The position numbers and the translations under genes were made by a program. Shown here one piece after another: positions 26,782 through 35,238 of a stretch of DNA of 64,000 nt. The stretch is taken from NCBI RefSeq assembly GCF_032050975.1, contig NZ_CP116967.1, forward strand, positions 1,547,001-1,611,000, read 5' to 3'. The notes beneath the pieces were generated by a model, which saw only the letters and a program-made list of their open reading frames with translations, did not search any database and had not been told where the DNA came from. Source of the DNA: Candidatus Nitrospira allomarina. GTDB lineage: Bacteria > Nitrospirota > Nitrospiria > Nitrospirales > UBA8639. Position 1 is the stretch's first letter; the number at the start of each line of letters is the position of its first letter.

Positions 26782-27963
26782 TTACTGTCTGGATCCGCCT
26801 TGTAAGGTCTTAATTCTACCTTTGGCCAGGTCAATTTTTGTCATTTCCTCCGGATTGTTCCCTGCCAATATCAGGAATGTTTCGTATTCTTGAATGGCGC
26901 GTTTGGGGTTATGTGCTTCATAAGCTTCAGCCAAATTGAATCGGGCCTGAGCATAGTTTGGCTGCAAGGACAAGGCCCGCTCATAGGTTTCGATAGCCTT
27001 TGGTACTTTTCCAAATTGCGCTAGGACTGAGCCATAACTATTGAGGATGACTGCTGAGTATGGCTGGATGGTCAGGGCCTGTTCCATGGCAGCTGCGGCT
27101 TCTGGGAGTCTGTCCATGCTTCTTAGGGCCAATCCAAGACGATGGTGGGCTTCCGCCAACTGTTTCGGATCAGATAAGCCGTATTGAATGGCTTTCTGAT
27201 AGGCGTCAACGGCTAGTTCTGGCTGCTTGTTGCCACACGACGCAAATAAGGCTATCTCTCCTCTGGCAAATTGCTGAAGTCCTAAAAATTCCTTTTCTGA
27301 TCCTAATTGTCCTTTTGTACCCGGGAGGTCTTTCTCCAGGGGATCTGGACCTTCAATATAAGAAAGAAATTTTGAATGGCTGCCATCTAAAAGTGTTTCA
27401 TAAGGATCAAGAACGAATACGGCCATGACCAGTTGGTCCTGTTTCCCTTGAGTGTGTCGCATGAAATATTGATGCGTGGTCGTGGCTTCTCCGGTCCGAT
27501 GCAGAGTACCAGAGTCAGGGGTTTGTTCTTTCAGAAGCTGAGAAGAATGAAAAAAGAATTCACGAGCCGGTGGTAATTGACTCAGGGTATGACGAAGTTT
27601 CGGATAGTCTTCTAAAGCCAGACCGCGTGGGAATACGGTGATGACGCCCACAAGGGTCTGATCTTCATTAAACATGAACCATTGTGCATGTTTTTTTGGT
27701 GATGTGGCTTCACGAAAGACTTCGGTGCCTCCTCCCCAGGGAGATTCCTGTCCCACGGAATGCAGCCAACCTGTTTGAACCTCGGTTTGGGTTTGGCACA
27801 AGGTGGCCTTTCCTAAGAGATTGAGGTCGCTTTCGGATGGTGGAAGGTTGGAGGCAGGGGGAGTGCTGGCGCAATGTGGGAGTAAGAAGAAAAGCAAAAA
27901 CACATTCAGGACATTAGTCGGCTTTGCGTGGGGTCGATTATGAGGGGTGATCGGTTGAACCAT
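26782..27963 (-). CDS. TPR-repeat lipoprotein
   Basis: Probable lipoprotein of 393 residues with unknown function. The N-terminal hydrophobic stretch ends LLPHC, giving Cys31 as lipidation site (a non-ideal lipobox because of His). A middle region (about 40-220) has no motif I know and looks like a globular domain measuring stress or secretion properties only by guess. From about residue 225 to 385 there are tetratricopeptide repeats, for example LAEAHHRLGLALRSMDRL and AVILNSYGSVLAQFGKV, which suggests a scaffold for protein contacts in the envelope. Confidence 0.75.
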   Translation of the reverse strand: MVQPITPHNRPHAKPTNVLNVFLLFFLLPHCASTPPASNLPPSESDLNLLGKATLCQTQTEVQTGWLHSVGQESPWGGGTEVFREATSPKKHAQWFMFNEDQTLVGVITVFPRGLALEDYPKLRHTLSQLPPAREFFFHSSQLLKEQTPDSGTLHRTGEATTTHQYFMRHTQGKQDQLVMAVFVLDPYETLLDGSHSKFLSYIEGPDPLEKDLPGTKGQLGSEKEFLGLQQFARGEIALFASCGNKQPELAVDAYQKAIQYGLSDPKQLAEAHHRLGLALRSMDRLPEAAAAMEQALTIQPYSAVILNSYGSVLAQFGKVPKAIETYERALSLQPNYAQARFNLAEAYEAHNPKRAIQEYETFLILAGNNPEEMTKIDLAKGRIKTLQGGSRQ

Positions 27964-28097
27964 TACTGTCGGCTCTTGAAAGTAAATGATTGATGTTTCG
28001 TAGAATAATTGCGACTAGGTTTATGGGGTCCGAATTAAGTAGTGGATGAAAAACAACGATAGTGCCGGGAAGAAATTGATCCAGAAAGGATGTATCA

Positions 28098-28172
28098 TGG
28101 TGGGCGATACTGGGATCGAACCAGTGGCCTCTTCCGTGTGAAGGAAGCGCTCTTCCACTGAGCTAATCGCCC
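28098..28172 (-). tRNA. tRNA-Val (CAC)
   Basis: Reverse-strand cloverleaf: acceptor GGGCGAT pairs with ATCGCCC, and the anticodon stem CTTCC/GGAAG encloses TTCACAC, giving anticodon CAC (codon GTG). The T-arm has TTCGATC, and CCA is encoded. It is 75 nt long. Confidence 0.95.
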
Positions 28173-28186
28173 GCGGGAGGCAATTT

Positions 28187-28214
28187 ATCATAATGCTGGG
28201 AGGGGAGCAATGAA
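28187..28214 (-). promoter_or_regulatory. possible tRNA-Val promoter
   Basis: Minus-strand TATGAT (28192-28187) lies 15 bases before the tRNA 5' end. The -35-like TTCATT (28214-28209) is weak at 16 bases. Confidence 0.3.
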
Positions 28215-28239
28215 GTCCGCGAGGATGACAATAGTTTTC

Positions 28240-28269
28240 TTGACGGTAGGAGAAAGTGTGGAGTACCCT
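28240..28269 (+). promoter_or_regulatory. possible pup promoter
   Basis: TTGACG (28240-28245), 18 bases, TACCCT (28264-28269), some 40 bases before the pup start and divergent from tRNA-Val. The -10 matches only in part. Confidence 0.35.
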
Positions 28270-28311
28270 GAATCAATAGGTGTTTCATCGACTTGACCAA
28301 GGAGGTGCACC

Positions 28312-28515
28312 ATGGACAAGCAAGAGCGTAAATACGAATCTCGAAAACCCAGCTCTCCTAAAGAAACAGAGGACGTTCAGGCTGATCCGAATGTTGCGGA
28401 GACAGGGCAACGTCTAAAAGAAGAAATGGATGAACTGGTTGATGAAATTGATAAAGTTTTAGAAGAAAATGCGGCTGAATTTGTCAAAAATTATGTACAA
28501 AAAGGTGGAGAATAA
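28312..28515 (+). CDS. pup: prokaryotic ubiquitin-like protein Pup
   Basis: Small protein tag that is ligated through its C-terminal glutamate to lysines of proteins destined for the bacterial proteasome. It has 67 residues. The first 30 are disordered, Lys/Ser/Glu-rich. Residues 32-58 (TGQRLKEEMDELVDEIDKVL and the following EENAAEF) match the helical part of actinobacterial Pup that binds the proteasomal ATPase, and the end is VQKGGE. Ending in Glu, it should need no deamidation by Dop. AAGGAGGTG (28299-28307) sits 4 bases before the ATG and is an almost perfect Shine-Dalgarno. No proteasome, PafA or Dop gene is in this window. Confidence 0.92.
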   Translation: MDKQERKYESRKPSSPKETEDVQADPNVAETGQRLKEEMDELVDEIDKVLEENAAEFVKNYVQKGGE

Positions 28516-28859
28516 ATGCGTGAGATTCATTGATTTCTAGAAATTCTCTCCTGCCCTCTTTCACTCGCCAGATATATTAACTCTCTTGGCATTCTCTGTT
28601 CTTCTTAAGGTCATTTTCAGTGAAGGTCTTCCGGCCTCAAATCTTTCGCATCGCATTTTGTCAGGTTCAGCCCGATGATTGCGCCTTTTGAGTGACCTGT
28701 CCCTTTAGGTATGGGGAAGTTGAACCTCTTCCTTGCTGTGTTCCTCTGGATGTGGGGCGCTAATTACCGATTCTGAAAGGGAAAGGCAAAGCATTTTTCT
28801 CTGTTTTTTGTTATGATTCGTCGGCAATGTCCCAAGCCAATTGGATGAAAGACTAAAAG
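28516..28859 (+). other. 344-base gap between pup and relA/spoT
   Basis: No credible gene or RNA is seen. Near its right end, TGT-TATGAT (28809-28817) is an extended -10 promoter motif about 43 bases before the ATG of the relA/spoT gene, without a clear -35. The rest is T-rich and unstructured to the eye. Confidence 0.4.
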
Positions 28860-31034
28860 ATGGGTGTGACGCATTTGACCGATATTGTACAACTTATGGA
28901 TCAGGTAAAAGCCTACTACCCCGAGGCTGATACCGACTTCATCAAGCGAGCTTATGACTATTCCGCGAAAGCTCATGAAGGTCAAACCCGACGTACGGGC
29001 GAACCCTATGTCCAGCATCCGTTAGCGGTCGCTGGGATTTTAACTTTTTTGAAATTGGACGTTCCCGCGATTGTGGCTGGACTCTTACATGACACTCTTG
29101 AAGATACCGTAGCGACGAGAGCCGAGTTAGAAAAGGAATTTGGAAGTGACGTGGCTCGTTTGGTGGAGGGCGTCACAAAAATTGGGCAAATTCCTTTTAA
29201 AACTGATGAAGAGAAACAGGCGGAAAATTTCCGCAAGATGGTTCTCTCGATGGCTGATGATATTCGAGTGGTGTTTATCAAGTTAGCGGATCGATTGCAT
29301 AACATGCAGACTCTTGAAGCGTTGTCGGACGAAAAACGCAAAAAAATTGCACAAGAAACAATGGAAATTTATGCACCGCTAGCCAACCGGCTTGGTATGA
29401 GTTGGATTAAGCAGCAGCTAGAGGATTTGTGCTTCCAATATTTGGAACCGGATGCCTGGTCTCATTTAAAGCTACGGTTAGCTAAAAAGGATGAGGAGCG
29501 CCAGGAATATATTCAATCCCTTATTCACTTGGCTCAGCAAGCTCTTTTGGACGCAGGGTTACCAGGACAGATCGATGGACGTCCTAAGCATCTCTTTAGC
29601 ATCTATCAAAAAATGGAGCGCCGGTCGGTATCTTTTGACGAAATCTTTGATTTGACAGCGGTTCGTATTGTGACGGATACCAAAATGAATTGTTACGCCA
29701 TTTTGGGATTGCTGCATTCCATTTGGCCTCCCGTCCCTGGTCGCTTTAAGGACTATATTGCGACTCCACGTTCGAACTTGTATCAATCGTTACACACGAC
29801 AGTCGTTGGCCCACAAGGAGAGTATGTGGAATTCCAAATCCGGACGGCGGATATGCATCGAATTAATGAATACGGTGTGGCAGCCCATTGGCTCTATAAG
29901 GAGCCTGGAAAAGTTGGCGAACGGGATGAACAGGTTTTCAGCTGGCTCCGGCAGTTTGTGGAATGGCACAAGGATCTTGCCGATAACCGCCAGTTTATGG
30001 ATTCGGTTAAATTGGATTTATTCCATGATGTTGTGTTTGTGTTTACGCCCACGGGGGAAGTGCGGGAAATCCCTGTTGGGGCCACTCCATTAGACTTTGC
30101 CTATGCGATTCATACGGAAATCGGAGATCATTGTGTCGGGGCAAAAATTAATGGGAAATTAGTTCCTCTCCGTTATCAATTAAGCAGTGGGGATATGGTA
30201 GAAATTCTGACCTCTCCCTCGCAGGTACCTCATCGAGGTTGGTTGAAATTTGTCCGAACTTCCCGGGCCAAAACGAAAATCAAGCATTGGTTTAAAGTTG
30301 AAGAGCAAAAACGTGCACTGGAACTTGGGCGACGGCTGTTGGAACAAGAATTTCGGAGACATAACCTTCCTGTCGCACAATCTTTGAAATCTGATCGCCT
30401 TTCATCAATGGCTAAGGCAAAGGGCAGTGAAACGGTGGATGAATTGATTCGGCAGGTTGGATTCGGCCGTCTGTCTCCGGATCAAATTGTCAGTCACTTT
30501 CACGAAGGTGCCGAGCAAGGGCCTTCTTCTCACACGAAGGTCGTCTCCCACACCCCTCAGCAAAAGCTCCCGGGACTCCTTCGGGAGGGATCTGTGAAGT
30601 TTGGGGGAACTAAAGATGTGTTGATGCAACTCTCCAAGTGTTGTAAGCCTGTCCCTGGTGAGCCGATTCGTGGATATATTACTCGTGGGAGAGGGTTGAC
30701 CATTCATGCGATCGATTGTCCGAACTTTCAATCATTAGAATGGGATCACAATCGTTTGGTGGAGGTGGAATGGGATTCGGAGCTTGACGGCACGCATTCA
30801 GTTGAAGTGTCAGTTTTGACTCTGGATCGAACTGGTGTGTTGGCTAAGGTGTCCGCTGGAATTTCTCAATGTCAAGCTAATATTACCAGGGCGGAGATTT
30901 CTACCAGGGAGGATCGAAAGGCCGTATTGGACTTTGTTATCGAAGTAAAAAATACTGCCCACCTTGAACTCATACTGCAGGAAATTCAACGAGTTGACGG
31001 CATTCTTTCTGCTAAGCGAGTGCGAGGATGGTAA
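28860..31034 (+). CDS. spoT: bifunctional (p)ppGpp synthetase/hydrolase
   Basis: Makes and degrades the stringent-response alarmone. It has 724 residues. The hydrolase domain is intact (His53, HDTLED 77-82, the ED at 81-82), so hydrolysis should work. The synthetase domain follows (about 235-345: GRPKHLFSIYQKM, FDLTAVRIVTD). A TGS domain starts near residue 390 (VFVFTPTGEVREIPVGATP), then the KCCKPVPGE motif near 593, and an ACT domain ends the protein. It is the long RSH type. Its N-terminus is close to the pup gene. It ends 18 bases before the convergent DUF192 gene. Confidence 0.95.
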   Translation: MGVTHLTDIVQLMDQVKAYYPEADTDFIKRAYDYSAKAHEGQTRRTGEPYVQHPLAVAGILTFLKLDVPAIVAGLLHDTLEDTVATRAELEKEFGSDVARLVEGVTKIGQIPFKTDEEKQAENFRKMVLSMADDIRVVFIKLADRLHNMQTLEALSDEKRKKIAQETMEIYAPLANRLGMSWIKQQLEDLCFQYLEPDAWSHLKLRLAKKDEERQEYIQSLIHLAQQALLDAGLPGQIDGRPKHLFSIYQKMERRSVSFDEIFDLTAVRIVTDTKMNCYAILGLLHSIWPPVPGRFKDYIATPRSNLYQSLHTTVVGPQGEYVEFQIRTADMHRINEYGVAAHWLYKEPGKVGERDEQVFSWLRQFVEWHKDLADNRQFMDSVKLDLFHDVVFVFTPTGEVREIPVGATPLDFAYAIHTEIGDHCVGAKINGKLVPLRYQLSSGDMVEILTSPSQVPHRGWLKFVRTSRAKTKIKHWFKVEEQKRALELGRRLLEQEFRRHNLPVAQSLKSDRLSSMAKAKGSETVDELIRQVGFGRLSPDQIVSHFHEGAEQGPSSHTKVVSHTPQQKLPGLLREGSVKFGGTKDVLMQLSKCCKPVPGEPIRGYITRGRGLTIHAIDCPNFQSLEWDHNRLVEVEWDSELDGTHSVEVSVLTLDRTGVLAKVSAGISQCQANITRAEISTREDRKAVLDFVIEVKNTAHLELILQEIQRVDGILSAKRVRGW

Positions 31035-31052
31035 CGGGAAGGTTAGGGGCAA

Positions 31053-31622
31053 CTAAGAGGGGGTATGGTTCTGGGGAGGCAATGAGATGGTTAATCGGCT
31101 TCCAGGTAGGAGTTGGAGCTTTTCTGCGATTCCGGCATTCAGCTCAAGGACTTGCCATGATTGTTTATATGAATAATGCCGTGGGCAATGATCATCTGTT
31201 CTCGTGCAAATAGGGACGTTTGCTTCAATGTGGATAATGGTACCCTTTTTGTCCAACCATAATATATCAAGGGGGATCTTGGTATTCTTCATCCAAAAAG
31301 TCCAATACCCCAATTCTGGAAAAATAAAGAGCATACCATGATCCTCCTCCATGGCCGTCCGGTTCATCAGGCCTTGAGCTCTTTTATTTGAGGTATCTGC
31401 CACTTCTGCGAAAATTATTGCTCCCTTAGGCGTTGTGATGCTTGCAAGCCTGTTATCCTGTCGGTCATTTATTTCGCCAAAAGCGTTCACGAGAAATCCA
31501 ATGCTTAAGCCCATGCTTAAGCAAAAGGGCAGGATGACCATCCAGGTCCAGAAATGAAAGTTCACCTGGCTTCTCTGCTGGCATGCTAAGGTCAGGCGAG
31601 GGTACTTCATGTGGGAATCCAT
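31053..31622 (-). CDS. DUF192 protein with membrane anchor or signal
   Basis: Conserved DUF192 family, function unknown. It has 189 residues. A hydrophobic stretch at about 23-45 looks like an anchor or uncleaved signal, so the domain is probably outside the cytoplasm. The domain begins FAEVADTSNKRAQGLMNR and contains GMLFIFPELGYWTFWMKNT and LDILWLDKKGTI, the usual DUF192 core. The ATG at 31610 (MKYPRL) is an alternative start 12 bases inside. It is convergent with the relA/spoT gene. Confidence 0.85.
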   Translation of the reverse strand: MDSHMKYPRLTLACQQRSQVNFHFWTWMVILPFCLSMGLSIGFLVNAFGEINDRQDNRLASITTPKGAIIFAEVADTSNKRAQGLMNRTAMEEDHGMLFIFPELGYWTFWMKNTKIPLDILWLDKKGTIIHIEANVPICTRTDDHCPRHYSYKQSWQVLELNAGIAEKLQLLPGSRLTISLPPQNHTPS

Positions 31623-31931
31623 TGCTAGGAATGTGGCGTGAAAAGAGCGGGTTTGTCAAATTAGAATTTCTCTGGTCTTAAGCACCTAAAGTCTACGAGA
31701 GGGTCTTGACCAGACCATCTTTGGAAATTATAATGATTCGTTTACAAAGAAGAGTCAATTTGTTCTGCTCCTGTTTTTAGAACAAAATACGAATGTTTTT
31801 GTTGATGATCTGTACATGCAGGGGCTAATTTCTGCCTTGTTTGTCTTCACTTCAAAAAGATCTTCATCTTAATAATTTCCATGATGTAATTCCAAAGCGG
31901 TTTAAGTAGAAGACGGTCCTACTCATTCAAA
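31623..31931 (+). other. 309-base intergenic region before the tRNA-tuf operon
   Basis: No open reading frame worth calling. It holds the strong promoter at 31706-31734 and about 197 bases of A/T-rich leader up to tRNA-Tyr. I see no clear riboswitch or attenuator. Confidence 0.5.
31706..31734 (+). promoter_or_regulatory. strong promoter of the tRNA-tuf operon
   Basis: TTGACC (31706-31711), exactly 17 bases, then a perfect TATAAT (31729-31734). This is the best sigma-70-type site in the window and is placed upstream of tRNA-Tyr, tRNA-Gly, tRNA-Thr and tuf. Confidence 0.75.
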
Positions 31932-32016
31932 GGGCAGGTACCCAAGCGGTCAACGGGGGCAGACTGTAAATCTGCTGCCATCGGCTTCCAAGGTTCGAAC
32001 CCTTGCCTGCCCACCA
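31932..32016 (+). tRNA. tRNA-Tyr (GTA)
   Basis: 85 nt with a long variable arm. Acceptor GGGCAGG/CCTGCCC, anticodon loop ACTGTAAAT with GTA, T-loop TTCGAAC, encoded CCA. It opens the tRNA-tuf operon. Confidence 0.97.
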
Positions 32017-32106
32017 TGACTGACTGAAAAGGACGGGATCTAGTGGATAAGACAAGATGTGCTGTTGAAGGAAAATTTTCTCAGTATATAGGGTTTAAAC
32101 CAAGCT

Positions 32107-32181
32107 GCGGGCGTAGCTCAGTGGTAGAGTTCCAGCCTTCCAAGCTGGCTGTCGCGGGTTCAAATCCCGTCGCCCGCTCCA
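32107..32181 (+). tRNA. tRNA-Gly (TCC)
   Basis: 75 nt. Acceptor GCGGGCG/CGCCCGC, anticodon stem CCAGC/GCTGG enclosing CTTCCAA, so anticodon TCC. T-loop TTCAAAT, CCA encoded. Confidence 0.97.
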
Positions 32182-32247
32182 TTTTTTTGGGTGGGCTTAG
32201 ATTTGTGTGCCTGATTGAGGCAAAAATCTTCTCGAGAAAGTGATAGA

Positions 32248-32323
32248 GCCCATGTAGCTCAGTTGGTAGAGCACGTCCTTGGTAAGGACGAGGTCACGCG
32301 TTCGATCCGCGTCGTGGGCTCCA
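32248..32323 (+). tRNA. tRNA-Thr (GGT)
   Basis: 76 nt. Acceptor GCCCATG/CGTGGGC with one G-U pair, anticodon stem CGTCC/GGACG enclosing TTGGTAA, so anticodon GGT. CCA encoded. It lies 59 bases before tuf. Confidence 0.97.
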
Positions 32324-32372
32324 GCAACGATACAATTTAGAATTATTGCGTAGCATTATTAAGGAAGAAGAA

Positions 32373-33591
32373 GAGGTAGGGCATGGCGAAGGCGAAATTT
32401 GAGCGGAAGAAGCCGCATGTCAATGTGGGGACGATCGGGCACGTTGACCATGGGAAGACGACCCTGACGTCGGCCTTGACGAAAGTGATGGGCGATACGG
32501 GCAAGGCCAAGTTTGTCCCGTATGATGAAGTGGCCAAGGCGAGTGAGAGTCAGGGGCGGCGGGATCCGACCAAAATTCTGACCATTGCCATCTCCCATGT
32601 GGAATATGAGACGGACAATCGGCATTATGCGCACGTCGACTGCCCGGGGCATGCGGATTATGTGAAGAACATGATTACCGGGGCGGCGCAAATGGATGGC
32701 GCGATTTTGGTGGTCAGTGCGGCCGATGGGCCGATGCCGCAAACGCGGGAACATATTTTGTTAGCGCGGCAGGTGGGGGTCCCGTTTATCGTGGTCTTTT
32801 TGAATAAAGCGGATAAAGTGGAAGACAAGGAATTGCTGGAGTTGGTGGAATTGGAAGTGCGGGAGTTGCTCACAAAGTATGGCTTTCCGGGCGATGATGT
32901 GCCGGTGGTCATCGGGTCCGCGATCAAGGCGATTGAAGGGGATCAGAGTGAGGTGGGGGTGCCGTCGATTATGCGCTTATTGGAGGCGATCGATAGTTAC
33001 ATCCCGACTCCGCAGCGAGCCATTGAGAAGCCGTTTCTGATGCCGATTGAAGATGTCTTTACCATCAGCGGGCGGGGGACGGTGGTGACGGGCCGGGTGG
33101 AGCGCGGCGTGGTGAAGGTGGGGGATGAAATTGAGATTGTGGGGCTGAAGCCGACGCAGACGACGATTGTCACGGGCGTGGAAATGTTCCGGAAGGTGTT
33201 GGATGAGGGGCAGGCGGGTGACAATATTGGGGCGCTGTTGCGGGGCACGAAGAAAGAGGATGTGGAGCGCGGCATGGTGTTGGCCAAGCCGAAGAGTATT
33301 ACGCCGCATACGAAATTCAAGGCGGAAGTGTATATTTTGACGAAGGAAGAGGGCGGACGGCATACGCCGTTTTTTAATGGCTATCGTCCGCAGTTTTACT
33401 TCCGGACGACAGATGTCACGGGAGTGGTGCAATTAAACCCGGGAGTCGAGATGGTGATGCCGGGGGATAATGTGTCGTTTGAGGGAGAACTGATCTCCCC
33501 GATTGCGATGGAGCAAGGGGTGCGATTTGCAGTGCGAGAAGGGGGCCGAACGGTCGGAGCCGGGGTGGTCACGGAAATCGTCGCGTAAGAA
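32373..33591 (+). repeat. tuf repeat, copy 1
   Basis: This segment repeats at 48450-49668. By reading, identity starts ten bases before the ATG (GAGGTAGGGC) and ends three bases after the stop (GAA). Outside it the flanks share nothing obvious. This is the sign of gene conversion between the two tuf genes. Confidence 0.9.
32383..33588 (+). CDS. tuf: elongation factor Tu, copy 1
   Basis: GTPase that brings aminoacyl-tRNA to the ribosome, 401 residues. Motifs are [10 protein letters not shown] (P-loop), [12 protein letters not shown] (G3), NKADKVED (G4) and the C-terminal barrel. A ten-base purine-rich leader (GAGGTAGGGC) precedes the ATG. The codon use is much richer in G and C than in the surrounding genes. 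The protein is identical to that of the copy at 48460. The tRNA-Tyr-Gly-Thr-tuf order resembles the tyrU-glyT-thrT-tufB operon of enteric bacteria. Confidence 0.99.
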   Translation: MAKAKFERKKPHVNVGTIGHVDHGKTTLTSALTKVMGDTGKAKFVPYDEVAKASESQGRRDPTKILTIAISHVEYETDNRHYAHVDCPGHADYVKNMITGAAQMDGAILVVSAADGPMPQTREHILLARQVGVPFIVVFLNKADKVEDKELLELVELEVRELLTKYGFPGDDVPVVIGSAIKAIEGDQSEVGVPSIMRLLEAIDSYIPTPQRAIEKPFLMPIEDVFTISGRGTVVTGRVERGVVKVGDEIEIVGLKPTQTTIVTGVEMFRKVLDEGQAGDNIGALLRGTKKEDVERGMVLAKPKSITPHTKFKAEVYILTKEEGGRHTPFFNGYRPQFYFRTTDVTGVVQLNPGVEMVMPGDNVSFEGELISPIAMEQGVRFAVREGGRTVGAGVVTEIVA

Positions 33592-33606
33592 CATAGGGGT
33601 GTATCG

Positions 33607-33756
33607 ATGAGAGTCATTATTTCTCTAGCGTGCGGAGATTGCAAGCGCCGAAATTATTCGACAATGAAAAACAAGAAAAACGATCCAGATCGGCTGGAAG
33701 TAAATAAATATTGCCGATTTTGTCGAAAGCATAGCCCTCACAAAGAGGTGAAGTGA
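33607..33756 (+). CDS. rpmG: 50S ribosomal protein L33 (zinc-type)
   Basis: Large-subunit protein of 49 residues starting [12 protein letters not shown]. It has Cys9, Cys12, Cys36 and Cys39, the four-cysteine zinc form. It lies just after tuf and before tRNA-Trp and secE, the usual place for L33. Confidence 0.96.
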   Translation: MRVIISLACGDCKRRNYSTMKNKKNDPDRLEVNKYCRFCRKHSPHKEVK

Positions 33757-33793
33757 TTGATGGTATGGGTCATTTAGGTTTCGTGCAGGTTGG

Positions 33794-33869
33794 AGGGGCA
33801 TGGTGTCAACGGCTAGCACGTCGGTCTCCAAAACCGAAAGTCCGGGTTCGAATCCCTGTGCCCCTGCCA
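33794..33869 (+). tRNA. tRNA-Trp (CCA)
   Basis: 76 nt. Acceptor AGGGGCA/TGCCCCT, anticodon stem TCGGT/ACCGA enclosing CTCCAAA, so anticodon CCA. T-loop TTCGAAT, 3' CCA encoded. Confidence 0.97.
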
Positions 33870-33956
33870 TACTTGGCTGTTGATGTAATGTGCACCGAGT
33901 AAGAGACGCTTAGTGGGCTAGTAGTGTGTTTTCGATAAAGGCTGAGGGGGTAAGTC

Positions 33957-34151
33957 GTGTTTAAGAAGCTATGGTTTTCCATTACCGAATTTCTGTCTGA
34001 CGTGCGTGGGGAGCTTAAAAAAATTTCTTATCCTACAAAGTCTGAGACGATCGGGTCGACCACGGTGGTTCTCTTGTTTTGCGTGATCATGTCCTTGTAC
34101 CTCTCTGTGGTGGATTCATTTCTTGTTTGGTTAATTAGTAGGATTATTTAG
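33957..34151 (+). CDS. secE: preprotein translocase subunit SecE
   Basis: Small clamp of the SecYEG channel, 64 residues, with a single membrane span near residues 36-60 and the conserved amphipathic helix EFLSDVRGELKKISYPTKSET before it. The start is a GTG behind GAGGGGGTAAG. It precedes nusG, as almost everywhere. Confidence 0.96.
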   Translation: MFKKLWFSITEFLSDVRGELKKISYPTKSETIGSTTVVLLFCVIMSLYLSVVDSFLVWLISRII

Positions 34152-34174
34152 CATCTATTAGTAGAAGGGAATTC

Positions 34175-34711
34175 ATGTCGAGTCATTGGTATGTCATTCA
34201 CACCTATGCGGGATATGAGGGGCGGGTTCGGGCCGGAATTGTCGAGCGGGCGAATCAATTGGGTATGGCGGATTCTGTGGCGCAAGTCCTTGTTCCTACT
34301 GAGGATGTAGTGGAATTTAAAGAAGGAAAACGCCGGGCCTCTAAACGAAAATTCTTTCCGGGGTATGTTCTGCTTGAAGCGAATGGCCCGCTTGGAGATG
34401 AAGTCGTTGCTATGATCAAGGAGACCCCAAAGGTGACTGGTTTTATTGGAGGTGGAACCAGGCCCATCCCGCTGGATCCCGAGGAGGTGGCCACGCTATT
34501 GAAGCAGTTGGAATCCGGCGTAACGGCTCCAAGGGAGTTGGCCAATTTTTCAAAAGGGGACAATGTCCGAATTGTGGATGGCCCATTTTTGGGCTTCAAT
34601 GGGTTGGTGGATGAAGTGGATCAGGATCATGGCCGGGTCAAGGCGCTAGTCAGTATTTTTGGTCGTTCAACCCCTGTGGAATTGGCGTTTTCTCAGGTTG
34701 AGCGTGTTTAA
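34175..34711 (+). CDS. nusG: transcription antitermination factor NusG
   Basis: Binds RNA polymerase and couples it to the ribosome or to Rho. It has 178 residues. The NGN domain starts SSHWYVIHTYAGYE, with KRKFFPGYVLLEA in the middle, and a KOW domain (DNVRIVDGPFLGFNG) follows near residue 128. It lies 23 bases after secE. Confidence 0.97.
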   Translation: MSSHWYVIHTYAGYEGRVRAGIVERANQLGMADSVAQVLVPTEDVVEFKEGKRRASKRKFFPGYVLLEANGPLGDEVVAMIKETPKVTGFIGGGTRPIPLDPEEVATLLKQLESGVTAPRELANFSKGDNVRIVDGPFLGFNGLVDEVDQDHGRVKALVSIFGRSTPVELAFSQVERV

Positions 34712-34776
34712 AGACAAGTGGAGTATTCCTTTTTTAATTTAAGCAATACGCAAGTCGATGTAAGGTAGGTGAAGGC

Positions 34777-35202
34777 ATGGCCAAAGAAGTAACTAGTCAA
34801 ATTAAATTGCAGATTCCGGCTGGAAAAGCCAATCCTGCTCCTCCTGTTGGGCCTTCCTTGGGGCAACATGGAGTGAACATTATGGAATTTTGTAAACAGT
34901 TTAATGCTAGGACTCAGAAGCAAGAGGGTAGCATTATCCCAGTGGTCATTTCGGTTTATAAGGATAGAAGCTTCAGCTTCGTGACCAAGACTCCTCCGGC
35001 ATCAGATTTACTGAAGAAGGCTGCAGGTATCATAAAGGGTTCAGGGATTCCCCATAAAAATAAAGTTGGAACAATCACCATGGCACAGCTAGAGGACATT
35101 GCTAAGTTAAAGGTAGAAGATTTGAATGCCAGTGATATCCCAGCTGCGATGAACGTGATTGCAGGAACCGCGAGAAGTATGGGCATTACGGTTGAAGGGT
35201 AA
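34777..35202 (+). CDS. rplK: 50S ribosomal protein L11
   Basis: GTPase-centre protein of 141 residues with the signature [19 protein letters not shown]. The N-terminal domain and the rRNA-binding C-terminal domain are complete. Translation starts at the ATG at 34777 behind GTAGGTGAAGG. It begins the rplK-rplA-rplJL-rpoBC run. Confidence 0.98.
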   Translation: MAKEVTSQIKLQIPAGKANPAPPVGPSLGQHGVNIMEFCKQFNARTQKQEGSIIPVVISVYKDRSFSFVTKTPPASDLLKKAAGIIKGSGIPHKNKVGTITMAQLEDIAKLKVEDLNASDIPAAMNVIAGTARSMGITVEG

Positions 35203-35238
35203 ATAATATTGTGAGGCTTTTAACAGAGGGTATGCGCC

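Noticed and set aside
32359-32754. Long minus-strand open frames inside both tuf copies
   Set aside because: They lie opposite tuf in both copies and are by-products of its G+C-rich codons, with no family resemblance.
34720-34740. T-rich run after nusG as a terminator
   Set aside because: The only stem before it is three bases (GGA/TCC). Too weak.
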